Notes: a model not told the origin generated them from the letters alone. Positions 6,489 to 15,760 are shown, counted from the stretch's first letter. The stretch is 35,893 nucleotides of DNA from a bacterium (GCA_021158185.1 JAGGVC010000135.1:1-35893); one strand, 5' to 3'. Translations and numbers: made by a program.

Positions 6489-8012
6489 GTGGTTTGGGGA
6501 CTCAAGCACGCAGGGATTTTAACTGTACTTGTATGGATACTGATCGCCATACCGGTCCGGGCGGATGGTGACAGCCATGATTCGTCTTCATCGGATGATC
6601 CGCTCAGCGAAACCGCGGGTGACGCAGTCGATGTTCGCCAGGCAGTTCCCGGCAAGCTCATAGCGGACAGAATCGAATACGCGCCTGACGGCATCATAAT
6701 CGCTCAGGGCAACGTGACCTTTGAAAGCCCGAATCTTCTGCCGGACGGGGCGATTAAGCTGACGACTGATGAGCTGGTTTTCTCAAACCGGACGGGGGAT
6801 CTTTGCTGCACCGGCAGAGTGAATGTCGAACTTGTCGGAAACGGCACAGTTATATCCGGGCAAGACCTCGTTTTCAATACAAAAACAAACAAGGGGAAAA
6901 TGAACGACATCAGGGGCAGCATGCCCGTCGAGTTCGCACCGGATCTCGATATGCCACCTTCATACGTCTTCATATTGGGCGGAGATCTGGATATCGAAGT
7001 CAAAGATAACGCCACGCACCTGAGGCTTTATCAGGCAAGGTTATCTACATATCCCTTCGACGACACCGATATGTGGTTTCAAATGAAGGAAATCGAACTC
7101 ATGACCGGCGATTACATAGAAATGAAAAAAAGCAGTGCTTACTTGAGCGGTTTCCGCGTAATGTACTGGCCCAAGTATCATTATAGCTTCGAAAAGCATC
7201 CCGGTATTTTCAAGAGCAATCTTCCAATCATCGGATATAACAGCGACGACGGTCTCAGGATTTCGTATTCCCCCACTGTTTTCCTTGGTCCGCTCACAAC
7301 ACAGATCAACTTCGACTACTGGACGAAGCGCGGGCTTCTTACGGAATACGATCACTTCTTCGAATTCGAGGACTTCAAACTAGGCTGCCAGCACGGCGAA
7401 GTGTGGGCACAGGATATCGACAACGAAACCGCAATTTACAAGAAGCGCTACAACGCCTACATCAGCGGCGAGCATACTTTCAAGAAGGGTTTTATCCGCG
7501 AGCTCGAGGGCAGAATCGAATACGGCAGGTTGAAGCAGGAACTGCCGGATCTGACAGGCGAACGTCTCGCAGCAAGGTTTGACGTGAATTTCAAGCGCAA
7601 GCCTCTTGGAGACGGGATGTACTTTGCAGTAGGTATCGGTGCGCGCCATTTCAGGTATTTCGATATGGACCTTGCAGAAAACGATTTCACCGTCTTCACA
7701 TCGAGGGCCGCATTCGGACGGATGAGGATAGACGGCACCGACAAGGTCGAGGTGCGGTTCAATCCGAAGAGCGGTACGCCCGCGTTCAGATTCGACGATA
7801 CGCTGAACGAGCTGGAACTTGTCGGGACAAAGCACGTTAAGCTAAATGACGACTGGATGGCGGTAGGCTACGTTCTCTACGATGTCGATCACGGTGAATT
7901 CGACAACCTGTCACTTGAATTCCGTAAGCTGAATAAAGCGTACACAATGGGTCTGTCCTGGGATTTCTCGTCGAATTCCGCTCAACTCACGCTGGGCGTG
8001 AGATTTTGGTAA
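6489..8012 (+). CDS. LptD/OstA-like outer-membrane protein
   Basis: This 507-residue protein has a signal peptide at about residues 1-25 (hydrophobic GILTVLVWILIAIPV, then RADG). An LptA/OstA-like beta-jellyroll segment follows (GKLIADRIEYAPDGIIIAQGNVTFES and further short repeats to about residue 180). The rest is alternating aromatic and polar strands of a beta barrel ending in VRFW, a typical outer-membrane C-terminus. LptD inserts lipopolysaccharide into the outer leaflet. This copy is shorter than proteobacterial LptD (about 780 residues), so it may be a reduced or paralogous form. The GTG start lies 6 nt after an extended -10 and has no ribosome site. It supports a diderm envelope. Confidence 0.7.
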   Translation: MVWGLKHAGILTVLVWILIAIPVRADGDSHDSSSSDDPLSETAGDAVDVRQAVPGKLIADRIEYAPDGIIIAQGNVTFESPNLLPDGAIKLTTDELVFSNRTGDLCCTGRVNVELVGNGTVISGQDLVFNTKTNKGKMNDIRGSMPVEFAPDLDMPPSYVFILGGDLDIEVKDNATHLRLYQARLSTYPFDDTDMWFQMKEIELMTGDYIEMKKSSAYLSGFRVMYWPKYHYSFEKHPGIFKSNLPIIGYNSDDGLRISYSPTVFLGPLTTQINFDYWTKRGLLTEYDHFFEFEDFKLGCQHGEVWAQDIDNETAIYKKRYNAYISGEHTFKKGFIRELEGRIEYGRLKQELPDLTGERLAARFDVNFKRKPLGDGMYFAVGIGARHFRYFDMDLAENDFTVFTSRAAFGRMRIDGTDKVEVRFNPKSGTPAFRFDDTLNELELVGTKHVKLNDDWMAVGYVLYDVDHGEFDNLSLEFRKLNKAYTMGLSWDFSSNSAQLTLGVRFW

Positions 8013-8225
8013 TCACCGGCATTTCCTCCAGCACGAACTCGCATGCAAACTCGATGTGTCGTCATCCGGTTTCTTCGATTTCAAAATCGATTCCTGCGTC
8101 TCAGAAGGACCTTCCACATAAGATGGCTCTTCATTGAACATTTCCTGCATTATCTTCGTCACATTCGACCGAGCTCGAAGCCGCGCGCGTATAAGTGAGC
8201 GGGTCGCTTGATATTTGCGCGCCAT
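8013..8225 (-). CDS. Small hypothetical ORF, doubtful
   Basis: This is a 70-codon reading frame on the minus strand in the interval between the lptD-like gene and the ABC operon. It has a basic N-terminal half (MARKYQATRSLIRARLRARS) and an acidic middle. Its TGA directly abuts the TAA of the convergent lptD-like gene. No ribosome site or extended -10 precedes the ATG, and I recognise no family. It may be chance, but the interval is otherwise empty. Confidence 0.2.
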   Translation of the reverse strand: MARKYQATRSLIRARLRARSNVTKIMQEMFNEEPSYVEGPSETQESILKSKKPDDDTSSLHASSCWRKCR

Positions 8226-8238
8226 CGACCGCTGGAAA

Positions 8239-8266
8239 TTGATTTTTTTGGGGATTTGGGTATTAT
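8239..8266 (+). promoter_or_regulatory. Candidate sigma-70 promoter for the ABC operon
   Basis: TTGATT (8239-8244) and TATTAT (8261-8266) are separated by 16 bases on the plus strand, upstream of the ABC operon. The predicted transcript would carry a leader of about 185 bases before the ATPase start at 8458. The rest of the 8013-8457 interval holds only two doubtful small ORFs. Confidence 0.4.
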
Positions 8267-8287
8267 CCGTCCTGCTGAAGATTTCCG

Positions 8288-8356
8288 ATGCAACGAAAGA
8301 ACGATTTTATTCTGATCGTGATTAATTTGCTCGAGAAATACCGAATGCAGGATTAA
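8288..8356 (+). CDS. Possible 22-residue leader ORF
   Basis: ATG at 8288 to TAA at 8356 encodes 22 residues (MQRKNDFILIVINLLEKYRM then QD), with a basic start, a hydrophobic centre and a basic end. It lies inside the predicted leader of the ABC operon. There is no strong ribosome site. It could be a small peptide or chance. Confidence 0.15.
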   Translation: MQRKNDFILIVINLLEKYRMQD

Positions 8357-8457
8357 GGCGGATTGCGCATCTATATTTCCCAATCCGGTGCGGCAGGCGT
8401 TTTTTTGCGGTGTACAACACGTATCAGCATGAGGACATCGCGATACTGGAGGGCCAA

Positions 8458-9423
8458 ATGATCGAAGTTGAGAGTTTGTGCAAGTATTTCGGGCCTGTAA
8501 AGGCCGTTGACGACATCTCTTTTTCGGTGGGCAAAGGCGAAATCGTGGGCTTTCTCGGGCCAAACGGCGCGGGAAAAACAACCGCGATGAAGGTGCTCAC
8601 CTGCTTTCATTCGCCCACTGCGGGTAATGCAACGGTAAACGGGCATAACGTAGAGGAAAATCCTCTCGGCGTACGCGCCAGTATCGGTTATCTGCCGGAA
8701 AACAATCCGCTCTATCTTGAGATGGGTGTAATCGAATACCTCTGCTTTCTCGCAAGCATCCACGGCATCGCTCCGGCAAAGCGTAAGTCGCGGATCGACG
8801 ATATAATCGAGATTACATCGCTTCAGAGCATGGCGCACAAGGACATCGGGCAGCTCTCGCGCGGCTTTCGCCAGCGTGTCGGGCTTGCACAGGCACTCAT
8901 TCACGATCCCCCGGTTCTGATTCTCGACGAACCGACGAGCGGTCTCGACCCGATCCAGATACAGGAGATCCGCGGTCTGATTCGGAAGGTCGGCACCGAG
9001 AAAACGGTCATATTCAGCACCCATATTCTCCCGGAAGCGCAGTTCGTATCCGACCGGATTCTAATCATTTCTGACGGAAAGATCGTGGGCGAAGGCACGC
9101 CCGATGAGCTGACCGCGCTTGCCGAGGGCGAGGCGATAACCTACATCGGAATCAAGGGCGACGCAAACGATGCAAGGCTGGCGGTTGAAAACGCGGCGCC
9201 CGGCTCGAAGCTCGACACACTGCCCGGCACTCCTGAAACCGCAAGATTCAGGCTCACAACCGGCAGTAACGCCAAACTGAGCGAGCGAATTTTCGACGCT
9301 GTCGTCGCATCCGGCTTGAAACTCGTGGAGATTCACGAGGAACGTGCATCGCTTGAAGACGTCTTCAACAAGCTCACACGCCAGCCGGAGGACGATGTAG
9401 CACAGAAGGAAGGTGAAGCATAA
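8458..9423 (+). CDS. ABC transporter ATP-binding protein (GldA-type)
   Basis: This 321-residue ABC ATPase has Walker A GPNGAGKT at about residues 40-47, the Q-loop region GYLPENNPLY, the signature LSRGFRQRVGLAQAL, Walker B VLILDEPTSGLD and the H-loop STHIL. The C-terminal 90 residues form the DUF4162-like extension common in exporter ATPases (SLEDVFNKLTR). I chose the ATG at 8458 because GGAGGG lies 5-6 nt upstream. It powers the permease encoded next, and the stop and start overlap (TAATG). The gene set with GldF, GldG and DUF4340 proteins matches the Gld-type transporter unit that is widespread outside gliding bacteria. The substrate is unknown. Confidence 0.88.
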   Translation: MIEVESLCKYFGPVKAVDDISFSVGKGEIVGFLGPNGAGKTTAMKVLTCFHSPTAGNATVNGHNVEENPLGVRASIGYLPENNPLYLEMGVIEYLCFLASIHGIAPAKRKSRIDDIIEITSLQSMAHKDIGQLSRGFRQRVGLAQALIHDPPVLILDEPTSGLDPIQIQEIRGLIRKVGTEKTVIFSTHILPEAQFVSDRILIISDGKIVGEGTPDELTALAEGEAITYIGIKGDANDARLAVENAAPGSKLDTLPGTPETARFRLTTGSNAKLSERIFDAVVASGLKLVEIHEERASLEDVFNKLTRQPEDDVAQKEGEA

Positions 9424-10151
9424 TGAGCAGGACATTGACGATTTTCAAAAAGGAATTCCGGCAGTACTTCGATTCCCCGATTGGTTACATCTTTATTACG
9501 GTGTTTCTCGTAATCAACTCTTGGCTTTTCTTCCGAACTTTTTTCCTTATGAACCAGGCATCCGTGCGTCCCCTTTTCTTCCTGATTCCTTGGATATTCC
9601 TGTTCTTCGTTCCGGCTGTGACCATGAGGCTCTGGGCTGAAGAGAAAAAGGCGGGTACGATAGAAGTGCTGATGACGTTCCCGATTAAGGACTGGCAGGT
9701 AGTCCTCGGCAAGTACCTCGCCAGCCTGCTTTTCCTGGTTTTGGCACTCGCTCTCACGTTCACGCTCCCGCTTACGGCATGGCTTCTTGCCGCTGAAGGC
9801 GTTGTACCCGATCTGGGACCCGTCCTGACGAGCTATCTGGGGTCAATCTTTCTCGGCGGTGCATTCCTGGCAATCGGTCTCTGGGTGTCAAGCCTGACCG
9901 AGAACCAGATCGTGGCGTTCATTATCGCCATCGCCGCAAGCTTCGTTCTGATGATAATCGGCGACCGCATCGTAACGATGTACCTTCCATCAGCAATGGT
10001 AGGTATTGCCCAATATCTCGGTTTGAACAGCCATTTTTCCAGCATCGAACGCGGCGTACTCGATACGCGTGACATCGTGTACTACCTGAGCGTTATCTAT
10101 TTTTTCATCTACCTTACAATCCGCTCCGTCGAGAGCCGGAAATGGCAGTAG
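9423..10151 (+). CDS. ABC transporter permease (GldF-type)
   Basis: This 242-residue membrane protein has about six hydrophobic segments: near residues 20-40, 60-75, 105-125, 140-160, 170-190 and 220-235. It opens with a 'TIFKKEFRQYFDSPIGYIF' stretch, the hallmark of ABC-2 type GldF permeases, and contains RLWAEEKKAGTIEVLMT, a coupling-region motif of the same family. Its start overlaps the ATPase stop. It forms the channel part of the exporter and acts in the inner membrane. The transported molecule cannot be read from sequence. Confidence 0.85.
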   Translation: MSRTLTIFKKEFRQYFDSPIGYIFITVFLVINSWLFFRTFFLMNQASVRPLFFLIPWIFLFFVPAVTMRLWAEEKKAGTIEVLMTFPIKDWQVVLGKYLASLLFLVLALALTFTLPLTAWLLAAEGVVPDLGPVLTSYLGSIFLGGAFLAIGLWVSSLTENQIVAFIIAIAASFVLMIIGDRIVTMYLPSAMVGIAQYLGLNSHFSSIERGVLDTRDIVYYLSVIYFFIYLTIRSVESRKWQ

Positions 10152-10164
10152 GAGGACGAATCAA

Positions 10165-11829
10165 ATGAAAGGACACGCAGAAAAACGGTTGCTGATGATC
10201 TCCGAGGCGGTTGTCGTTCTCCTGATCCTGCTCGTAATCAACTTCCTTAGCACCAGGTTCTTCGCCCGCTGGGATGTCACTTCCGACAAGCTCTATACGC
10301 TTGCGCCTGCGAGCAAAGAAGCAGTGCAGAATCTTCCGGATGTATTGAACGTCGAGGCTTTTATCTCAAGCGATGTTCCGCCCAAAATGGTGAGCCTCGT
10401 TAATGATGTCAGGGACCTTCTCTCCGAATTCGAAGCGTACGCCGACAGGAATCTGCGAATAAGGTACTACGATCCGTCTTTGGATACGAAGATTGCGGAC
10501 AAGGCGAAGCGGCTCGGAATCCAGGAACTTCAGGTACAGGTCATGACGAAGGACAAGCTCGAAGTCGCAAGCGCCTGGCTCGGAATTGCAATCGAATACG
10601 AGGACAAGAAGGAGATTATCCCGTCGATTGTGTCTGTTCAAAGCCTCGAATACGATCTGACGAGCGCTCTGGTCAAGGTAACGATGGACAAACTTCCGAA
10701 GATCGGCATTCTCAATCTCCAAGCCCCGCAGGTCCAGGGAACCGAGCAGAATCGCTTCAATTCCCTCCGCCAGCTTCTGTCGAGCGAATTCGACGTTGTA
10801 TCGGTCAATTTCGATGCCGAGGAGAAAATCCCCGATGACATTGATGCCCTGTTCATCAGCGACACCTGGGGCATAACCGATTTCGGAAAATACCTGATCG
10901 ATCAGTACTTCATGCGCGGCGGCAAGATCATCTGGTTCGTCGATGGAATTACGATAGGCCAGGGCATGCAGGCGTACCCAAGCCTTCCCGGAATCGAGGA
11001 AATGATGAAAGGCTGGGGAATAAGCCTGGACAGGCGACTGGTTCTCGACGATCAGAGCGCCATGGCTGGATTCCGAACCAACTTCGGATCACTCCAGATG
11101 AATTACCCTTGCTGGGTGGAAATCCAGCCGACGAACTTCGCAAGGGATTTTCCGGTAACATCCAAGCTTGAAAATGTAACTCTTCAGTGGGCATCGCCTA
11201 TGAAGGCCGAAGTTCCCTCGAACGTTCCCGCCGAAGTCCAGTTTACTGCGGAACCAGTGATGTTCACGTCCGAACGGGCTTGGCTGATGCAGAGTCCGTT
11301 TAACCTCGACCCAATGCAGCAATGGGCGAGCACGAACAAGGTGGAACCCGGCAAACATCCCGTCGCGGTGTATGCGAAAGGAATCTTCCCAAGCTTCTTC
11401 GCAGGCAAGGATGTGCCTGAACCAGTGGTTCCGGAAGCCGCCGAAGGGGAGGATCCCGGACTTGCTCCCCAGGTCGAAACACCTGAAAAGCTCGAGGTTT
11501 CCATAGATGAAGGCCAGATTCTCGCGGTGGGATGTGCAAGATTTGCAAACGACGAATTCCTTCCGCAGTTCGCTCCAAACCAGATTTTTATCCTGAACGT
11601 CGCCGACTACTTCGGCTATGGAAACAAACTCATCGGAATAAGGAGCCGCGGCGAAACTTCAAGACCGGTCAAGACTGATCTCTCACCGCGGACTAGAAAC
11701 ATCTACAAGTACTTGAATATCTTTTTGATGCCGGTACTTCTGGTGTTGTACGGCGTACTGCGGCATTTCCTGAAGCGCGCAGGCCGTGGAAAGATTGCGG
11801 CGCACTATTCATCCGGGGGTGGCAAATAA
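10165..11829 (+). CDS. GldG-like ABC-auxiliary protein
   Basis: This 554-residue protein has one transmembrane segment near residues 12-32 (AVVVLLILLVINFLSTRFF). A large periplasmic ABC_transp_aux (GldG/IFT52-like) domain follows, with the telltale 'DKLYTLAPASKEAVQNLPDVLNVEAFIS' opening, and a second membrane segment lies near residue 520 (LNIFLMPVLLVLYGVLRHF). The ATG follows GGAGG by 8 nt. In the Gld family this subunit stands between the permease and the envelope. Its stop overlaps the next gene's start (TAATG), so all four genes are one transcription unit. Confidence 0.82.
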   Translation: MKGHAEKRLLMISEAVVVLLILLVINFLSTRFFARWDVTSDKLYTLAPASKEAVQNLPDVLNVEAFISSDVPPKMVSLVNDVRDLLSEFEAYADRNLRIRYYDPSLDTKIADKAKRLGIQELQVQVMTKDKLEVASAWLGIAIEYEDKKEIIPSIVSVQSLEYDLTSALVKVTMDKLPKIGILNLQAPQVQGTEQNRFNSLRQLLSSEFDVVSVNFDAEEKIPDDIDALFISDTWGITDFGKYLIDQYFMRGGKIIWFVDGITIGQGMQAYPSLPGIEEMMKGWGISLDRRLVLDDQSAMAGFRTNFGSLQMNYPCWVEIQPTNFARDFPVTSKLENVTLQWASPMKAEVPSNVPAEVQFTAEPVMFTSERAWLMQSPFNLDPMQQWASTNKVEPGKHPVAVYAKGIFPSFFAGKDVPEPVVPEAAEGEDPGLAPQVETPEKLEVSIDEGQILAVGCARFANDEFLPQFAPNQIFILNVADYFGYGNKLIGIRSRGETSRPVKTDLSPRTRNIYKYLNIFLMPVLLVLYGVLRHFLKRAGRGKIAAHYSSGGGK

Positions 11830-12902
11830 TGAAACGGTTGATCGTGTTACTTGTGGTTCTCGCTTTGCTGGCAGTTGGAGCGTATCTGGTCGAGAAGCCT
11901 CGTATGGAACGGGAACAGGCGATCCGGGAAGGAAGAATAGATGCAGCAAAGCTCTTCCCGAACCTTTCGAAAGACAGCATTTCGAAAATCGTGATAGACG
12001 ACGGGCTGATGGTAACCACAATTCGAAAGGGGGAAGCTGACAACTGGGAAGTGTCGGGCGACGGCGAGAATTTCTGGAAATCGCAGGCTGACAAGATTGA
12101 CGAAGTGCTCAAGAACATCACCGAGGATCTCACGGAGGATACTATTACATCGGAGTCCGCGGACAAGCACGCCAAATTCGAAGTTACAGCCGAGCTGGGG
12201 ACTACCGTCGAGGTTTACACATCCGGCGACATTCCCGCTGGGAAGTTCTTCGTCGGGAAGCAAGGTCCCGATTACATCAGCACCTACGTCAGACGCGACG
12301 GTGACGACCGCGTCTACCGAATTCCCATCCAGCTCAACACGATTTACGGCCGCGAACTTAACGGGTGGCGCGACAAACACCTGTGGGAGTACGATCCGTC
12401 GCTCGTTACCGAAGCATACTTCAAGTTCGGCGAGAACGCATACCGCGTCAGGAAAGACGGGGCTGACTGGACGCTTCTTGAGCCTGAGGAAGCGAAGGCG
12501 AACGGCGTGAAAATCGAATCGGAGCTAAAGTCCTTGAGCGAGCTTGAAGGCGCGGGCTATTCAGACAAAAGTCTCGAAGAGACAGGCCTCGAAGAACCTG
12601 AAAGCGAGATCCATCTGACATTTGCCGATGGAAGCGAGATAAAAGCGTTTTTCAGCGCGGAAGATTCAGGCTATTACCACGCTTATATCGAGGGAAAGCA
12701 GGAGTCGATTCTCAGGGTCCCGACAAGCGATTTCGGCCCTCTCCATATTACCGCGTTGAGCCAGCTCAAAGTCGATCCCGAGCTTGCGAGCGGTGATGAA
12801 TCCGCTGAAATGGCTGACGATGACGGCGGCACGGCGGATGATGAGATCGATGACGGCGATGAAATAGCGGATGAAACGGAGGATGAGCCCGAAGGTAACT
12901 GA
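11829..12902 (+). CDS. DUF4340 domain-containing protein
   Basis: This 357-residue protein has an N-terminal membrane anchor (LIVLLVVLALLAVGAYLV, residues 4-21). Then come repeated DUF4340 units in which short strand-loop motifs recur (ISKIVIDDG, VYRIPIQLNTIYGRELNGWRDKHLW, YFKFGENAYRVRKDGADWTLLEP). The last 35 residues are almost entirely Asp/Glu (DDDGGTADDEIDDGDE). DUF4340 proteins regularly accompany GldG and are thought to be periplasmic partners of this ABC unit. The role is otherwise unknown. The acidic tail may bind cations or be a flexible spacer. Confidence 0.78.
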   Translation: MKRLIVLLVVLALLAVGAYLVEKPRMEREQAIREGRIDAAKLFPNLSKDSISKIVIDDGLMVTTIRKGEADNWEVSGDGENFWKSQADKIDEVLKNITEDLTEDTITSESADKHAKFEVTAELGTTVEVYTSGDIPAGKFFVGKQGPDYISTYVRRDGDDRVYRIPIQLNTIYGRELNGWRDKHLWEYDPSLVTEAYFKFGENAYRVRKDGADWTLLEPEEAKANGVKIESELKSLSELEGAGYSDKSLEETGLEEPESEIHLTFADGSEIKAFFSAEDSGYYHAYIEGKQESILRVPTSDFGPLHITALSQLKVDPELASGDESAEMADDDGGTADDEIDDGDEIADETEDEPEGN

Positions 12903-13007
12903 AAAGAAGAACATCGGATCAAATGAGTGATCTTGAAGGCATCCGATTCTACGTTGTCCACCACCGAAGGGAAAATCGCGCGCGAAACTACACTTTTCCT
13001 TCAATAG

Positions 13008-13016
13008 TGTTATAAT
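13008..13016 (+). promoter_or_regulatory. Extended -10 promoter of ybeY operon
   Basis: TGTTATAAT is a perfect extended -10. The start of transcription would fall near 13023, giving a leader of about 17 bases that contains an AAGG site before the ybeY ATG at 13040. The 137-base gap behind the ABC operon shows no clear terminator. Confidence 0.55.
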
Positions 13017-13039
13017 TAACCGTCGCCTGTAAAGGCGGC

Positions 13040-13498
13040 ATGTTTCGTATGGTTGATGTATTGGACGATGCAGAGCTGGGCGAGGAAAACTTATCCCGCC
13101 TGAAGCGTTTCCTGGAAAAGCTAACAGCTTATTGCGAGCTCGATCCTGCAAAAGAGCTATGTGTTCGCGTAGTCGATTCCTTAACGATGCAGGCGCTTAA
13201 CTTCGAATACAGCGGAAACAACAGCACCACCGACGTTCTTTCATTTCCCGCAGATGGTGACGGATTTCCTCAGCCGGAGATGATACTCGGCGATCTTGCA
13301 GTATGCCTGCCCGTTATCGCTGAGAATGCGTCGGAAAACAACATCCCGCTTGAATCGGAGCTCTACTGGGCGGTCACGCACGGCTTTCTGCATCTGCTTG
13401 GCTGGGAACATCCTACAGACGATGCGCATGAAAAGATGGAAAAACGTACGAACGAGCTTTTATCGCAATGTGGAGTTGAAGTAAACAATGTTAGATGA
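13040..13498 (+). CDS. ybeY: Endoribonuclease YbeY (rRNA maturation factor)
   Basis: This 152-residue protein carries the zinc-binding signature HGFLHLLGWEHPTDDAHE with three histidines (H-x3-H-x5-H), plus the upstream STTDVLSFPADGDG segment conserved in YbeY. YbeY acts in 16S rRNA 3'-end processing and ribosome quality control in the cytoplasm. The ATG at 13040 has AAGG upstream; an in-frame ATG at 13049 is an alternative. Its end overlaps the next gene by 11 bases. The ybeY-CorC-family pairing is a common bacterial arrangement. Confidence 0.92.
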   Translation: MFRMVDVLDDAELGEENLSRLKRFLEKLTAYCELDPAKELCVRVVDSLTMQALNFEYSGNNSTTDVLSFPADGDGFPQPEMILGDLAVCLPVIAENASENNIPLESELYWAVTHGFLHLLGWEHPTDDAHEKMEKRTNELLSQCGVEVNNVR

Positions 13499-14864
13499 AC
13501 CTCCGAGTCAGTTACCCATTCTGATCCTTGCAGGACTGGCCGTTTTCGAATTCCTGCTGGCAAGTTTCTTTTCCGCGTGCAGGGCAAGCCTGCATACCGC
13601 CGACCGCCAGGAGCTTCCACTTTTCGACGATCCCGGGCTCTCAAGGAGCGGGCGTATCCTGTTCAGGCATCTGCGCAGACCGGCGCGGCTGGCCATCGGG
13701 CTGAGCGTGGGAGAGAACGGTGGATATGCTTTTGCATTGGCTTTGAGCGTTGCAGCGGGAGCGATTTCGCTTGCACCGCTCGATTCCCTGGATATCCTGC
13801 CGATCGCCGCGACACTTTTTCTTGCGCTCCTTGTAATATTCCTCGTCGGCAAAGTTCTCTTTATGCACTACCTCGGAACGCCCGACTTCATCCTCGTGTG
13901 GTCTCCACTGCTATCGTTCTTCCTGCTATTGATGTTTCCGCTTGTCTGGCTCGTCGAGAAATTCCTGTTCATCCTCGAAAAGCCCGAAGAGTATTTGAGC
14001 AGAGTGGGAGCAACGGAGCTCGACTTCTGGAGCGTCATGCCTGAAGCCGAATCCGAGCTCGATGATGAAGAGCGCGAGATGATCCGCTCGATCTACGAGT
14101 TTGGCGAAACGACGGCGCGAGAAATTATGACCCCTCGCACCGACCTGCAGGCGATAGACGTTGAGACGCCCGGCCCCGAGGTCTTAGAATTCCTCGCGGC
14201 AAGTAGATACACGCGCTTTCCCGTATACGAGGAGAGCCTTGATTCAATCATCGGCGTAATCCACGTAAAGAATGTTATCAAAGCCCTCGCAACAGTAAGC
14301 ATAAACGACCTGGACTTAAGAAGCATCGCTAGTGAACCGTTTTATGTTCCCGAAACCAAGAAGCTCGATGAACTCCTGCAGGAAATCAAGGATGCCAGGA
14401 AACAGATGGTGATAGTTCTTGACGAATACAGCGGAGTGAGCGGTATTGTCACACTCGAAGACATCCTCGAAGAGATAGTCGGCGAGATCCAGGACGAATA
14501 CGACGACGAGGCGAAACAGATAATCCCTCTCAAGAACGGCTTGTACAACCTGAGCGCAAGACTCCCCATCGAGGAGATGAACGAAGAGCTTGGAACAACG
14601 ATAGACGACGAGGACTTCGACACGGTCGGCGGGCTTGTCTTATCCCAGTTGGGCAGGATTCCAGAGAAAGGAGACAGGTTTGCATTCGAGGGGTGGGACT
14701 TCACAGTGCTGAGCATGGACGGCAACAGGATCAATTTGGTGCGTGCGGAGACATCGGCGAACAACAGCGCCAACCTCGAACGCATCGAGACAAACGGCTC
14801 TCGTGCGCATCCCAACAACAATAACGGATCGAAGAAACGGGAGAGCGGTGTTGAAAAGCGCTGA
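13488..14864 (+). CDS. CNNM/CorC/HlyC-family membrane protein with CBS pair
   Basis: This 458-residue protein has an N-terminal DUF21/CNNM membrane domain with four hydrophobic stretches (about residues 7-28, 62-85, 95-120 and 130-155). A CBS pair follows (from EIMTPRTDLQAIDVE to VSGIVTLEDILEEIVGEIQDEYDDE, residues 210-345), and a CorC_HlyC C-terminal domain (GLYNLSARLPIEEMNEELG, GRIPEKGDRF, to about residue 425). Family members are linked to Mg/Co efflux and divalent-ion homeostasis. The last 30 residues are Asn-rich and overlap the deoC start region. The name haemolysin is historical and no toxin activity is implied. Confidence 0.88.
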   Translation: MLDEPPSQLPILILAGLAVFEFLLASFFSACRASLHTADRQELPLFDDPGLSRSGRILFRHLRRPARLAIGLSVGENGGYAFALALSVAAGAISLAPLDSLDILPIAATLFLALLVIFLVGKVLFMHYLGTPDFILVWSPLLSFFLLLMFPLVWLVEKFLFILEKPEEYLSRVGATELDFWSVMPEAESELDDEEREMIRSIYEFGETTAREIMTPRTDLQAIDVETPGPEVLEFLAASRYTRFPVYEESLDSIIGVIHVKNVIKALATVSINDLDLRSIASEPFYVPETKKLDELLQEIKDARKQMVIVLDEYSGVSGIVTLEDILEEIVGEIQDEYDDEAKQIIPLKNGLYNLSARLPIEEMNEELGTTIDDEDFDTVGGLVLSQLGRIPEKGDRFAFEGWDFTVLSMDGNRINLVRAETSANNSANLERIETNGSRAHPNNNNGSKKRESGVEKR

Positions 14865-15564
14865 TTTACATCATTCGGAAACAATCGCCTCGGTTATAGA
14901 CCACACACTCCTGAAGGTGGACGAGACAACGGACGAAAAGGTGCTCAAGAGCGCGGTTGACGAGATGGAAAAGTACCGCTTCCGGTGTCTGATCCTGCCG
15001 CCCAACCTCGTTGAAACGGTCAAGAGCCATTATCCGGATATGCGAGTCGGTACCGTGATCGCCTACCCGCTGGGCTGCGAACTGACGACAACGAAGATTT
15101 TCGCCATAAAGGAAGCCGCGGCCTGCGGCGCCGACGAAGTTGATGTCGTGCTTGACCTCTTTGCGATTCGCGCAGCGAACTTCAGGAAGACCGCATCGGA
15201 ATCGCAACGGATTGTCGAGGCTGCGCACAAGTCGAACCTCATTATCAAGCTGATAATTGAAACACCGATTCTCGATCCGGATCGCGTGCGGATACTTGCA
15301 AGAGCGATCATTCCCGCCGGTGCGGACTATTGGAAAACCTCGACGGGCTATGGAAGAAACCCGACCAGACTCTCGATGGTGAAGCTTTTATTCGAACTCG
15401 CGCCGGATGATGTGAAAATCAAGGCGAGCGGCGGAATAAAGACGCTTGAGGATCTCGAAAGCGCGCTCAAGCAAGGTGCAAGTGTAATCGGCACTTCGAG
15501 CAGCGCGGCAATCGTCGAGGAAGCGATGAAGCACGTCGGCACGCAACATTCAAACAACCTGTAG
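14848..15564 (+). CDS. deoC: Deoxyribose-phosphate aldolase
   Basis: This 238-residue TIM-barrel aldolase splits 2-deoxyribose 5-phosphate into glyceraldehyde 3-phosphate and acetaldehyde, in deoxynucleoside breakdown. The Schiff-base lysine is Lys163 in YWKTSTGYG. The second active-site lysine lies in KIKASGGIK, and the catalytic aspartate in GADEVDVVLD. I place the start at the GTG at 14848, preceded by GGGAG; the next codon, TTG at 14851, is nearly as good. The gene overlaps the end of the CorC-family gene by 17 bases, so it is the third gene of the ybeY operon. Confidence 0.9.
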   Translation: MLKSADLHHSETIASVIDHTLLKVDETTDEKVLKSAVDEMEKYRFRCLILPPNLVETVKSHYPDMRVGTVIAYPLGCELTTTKIFAIKEAAACGADEVDVVLDLFAIRAANFRKTASESQRIVEAAHKSNLIIKLIIETPILDPDRVRILARAIIPAGADYWKTSTGYGRNPTRLSMVKLLFELAPDDVKIKASGGIKTLEDLESALKQGASVIGTSSSAAIVEEAMKHVGTQHSNNL

Positions 15565-15693
15565 AGAGTCCGGCTCCAGGACGGTTACCTGACAAACTGG
15601 AGGTGCGCTCGCGAAAGAGGACTCTTCACATAACCACACCCGGACTGCGAACGTCCGCGCTGCCGTGAGCGGAGCGAACTAAAGGCTTGGAGT

Positions 15694-15711
15694 AAATCGG
15701 GCAACCGATTT
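15694..15711. repeat. Hairpin, stem AAATCGG, loop GCAA
   Basis: AAATCGG and CCGATTT form a perfect 7-bp stem around a GCAA loop of the stable GNRA type. It is 130 bases after deoC and could end or protect that transcript. Confidence 0.55.
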
Positions 15712-15760
15712 CTATAACGCGAACCGCAAGTTTCGCCCGCTATTCCATTATCGACTTCTA

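Noticed and set aside
12906-12950. A terminator behind the ABC operon
   Set aside because: ATCGGAT and ATCCGAT can pair, but the loop is over 20 bases and no T-run follows.
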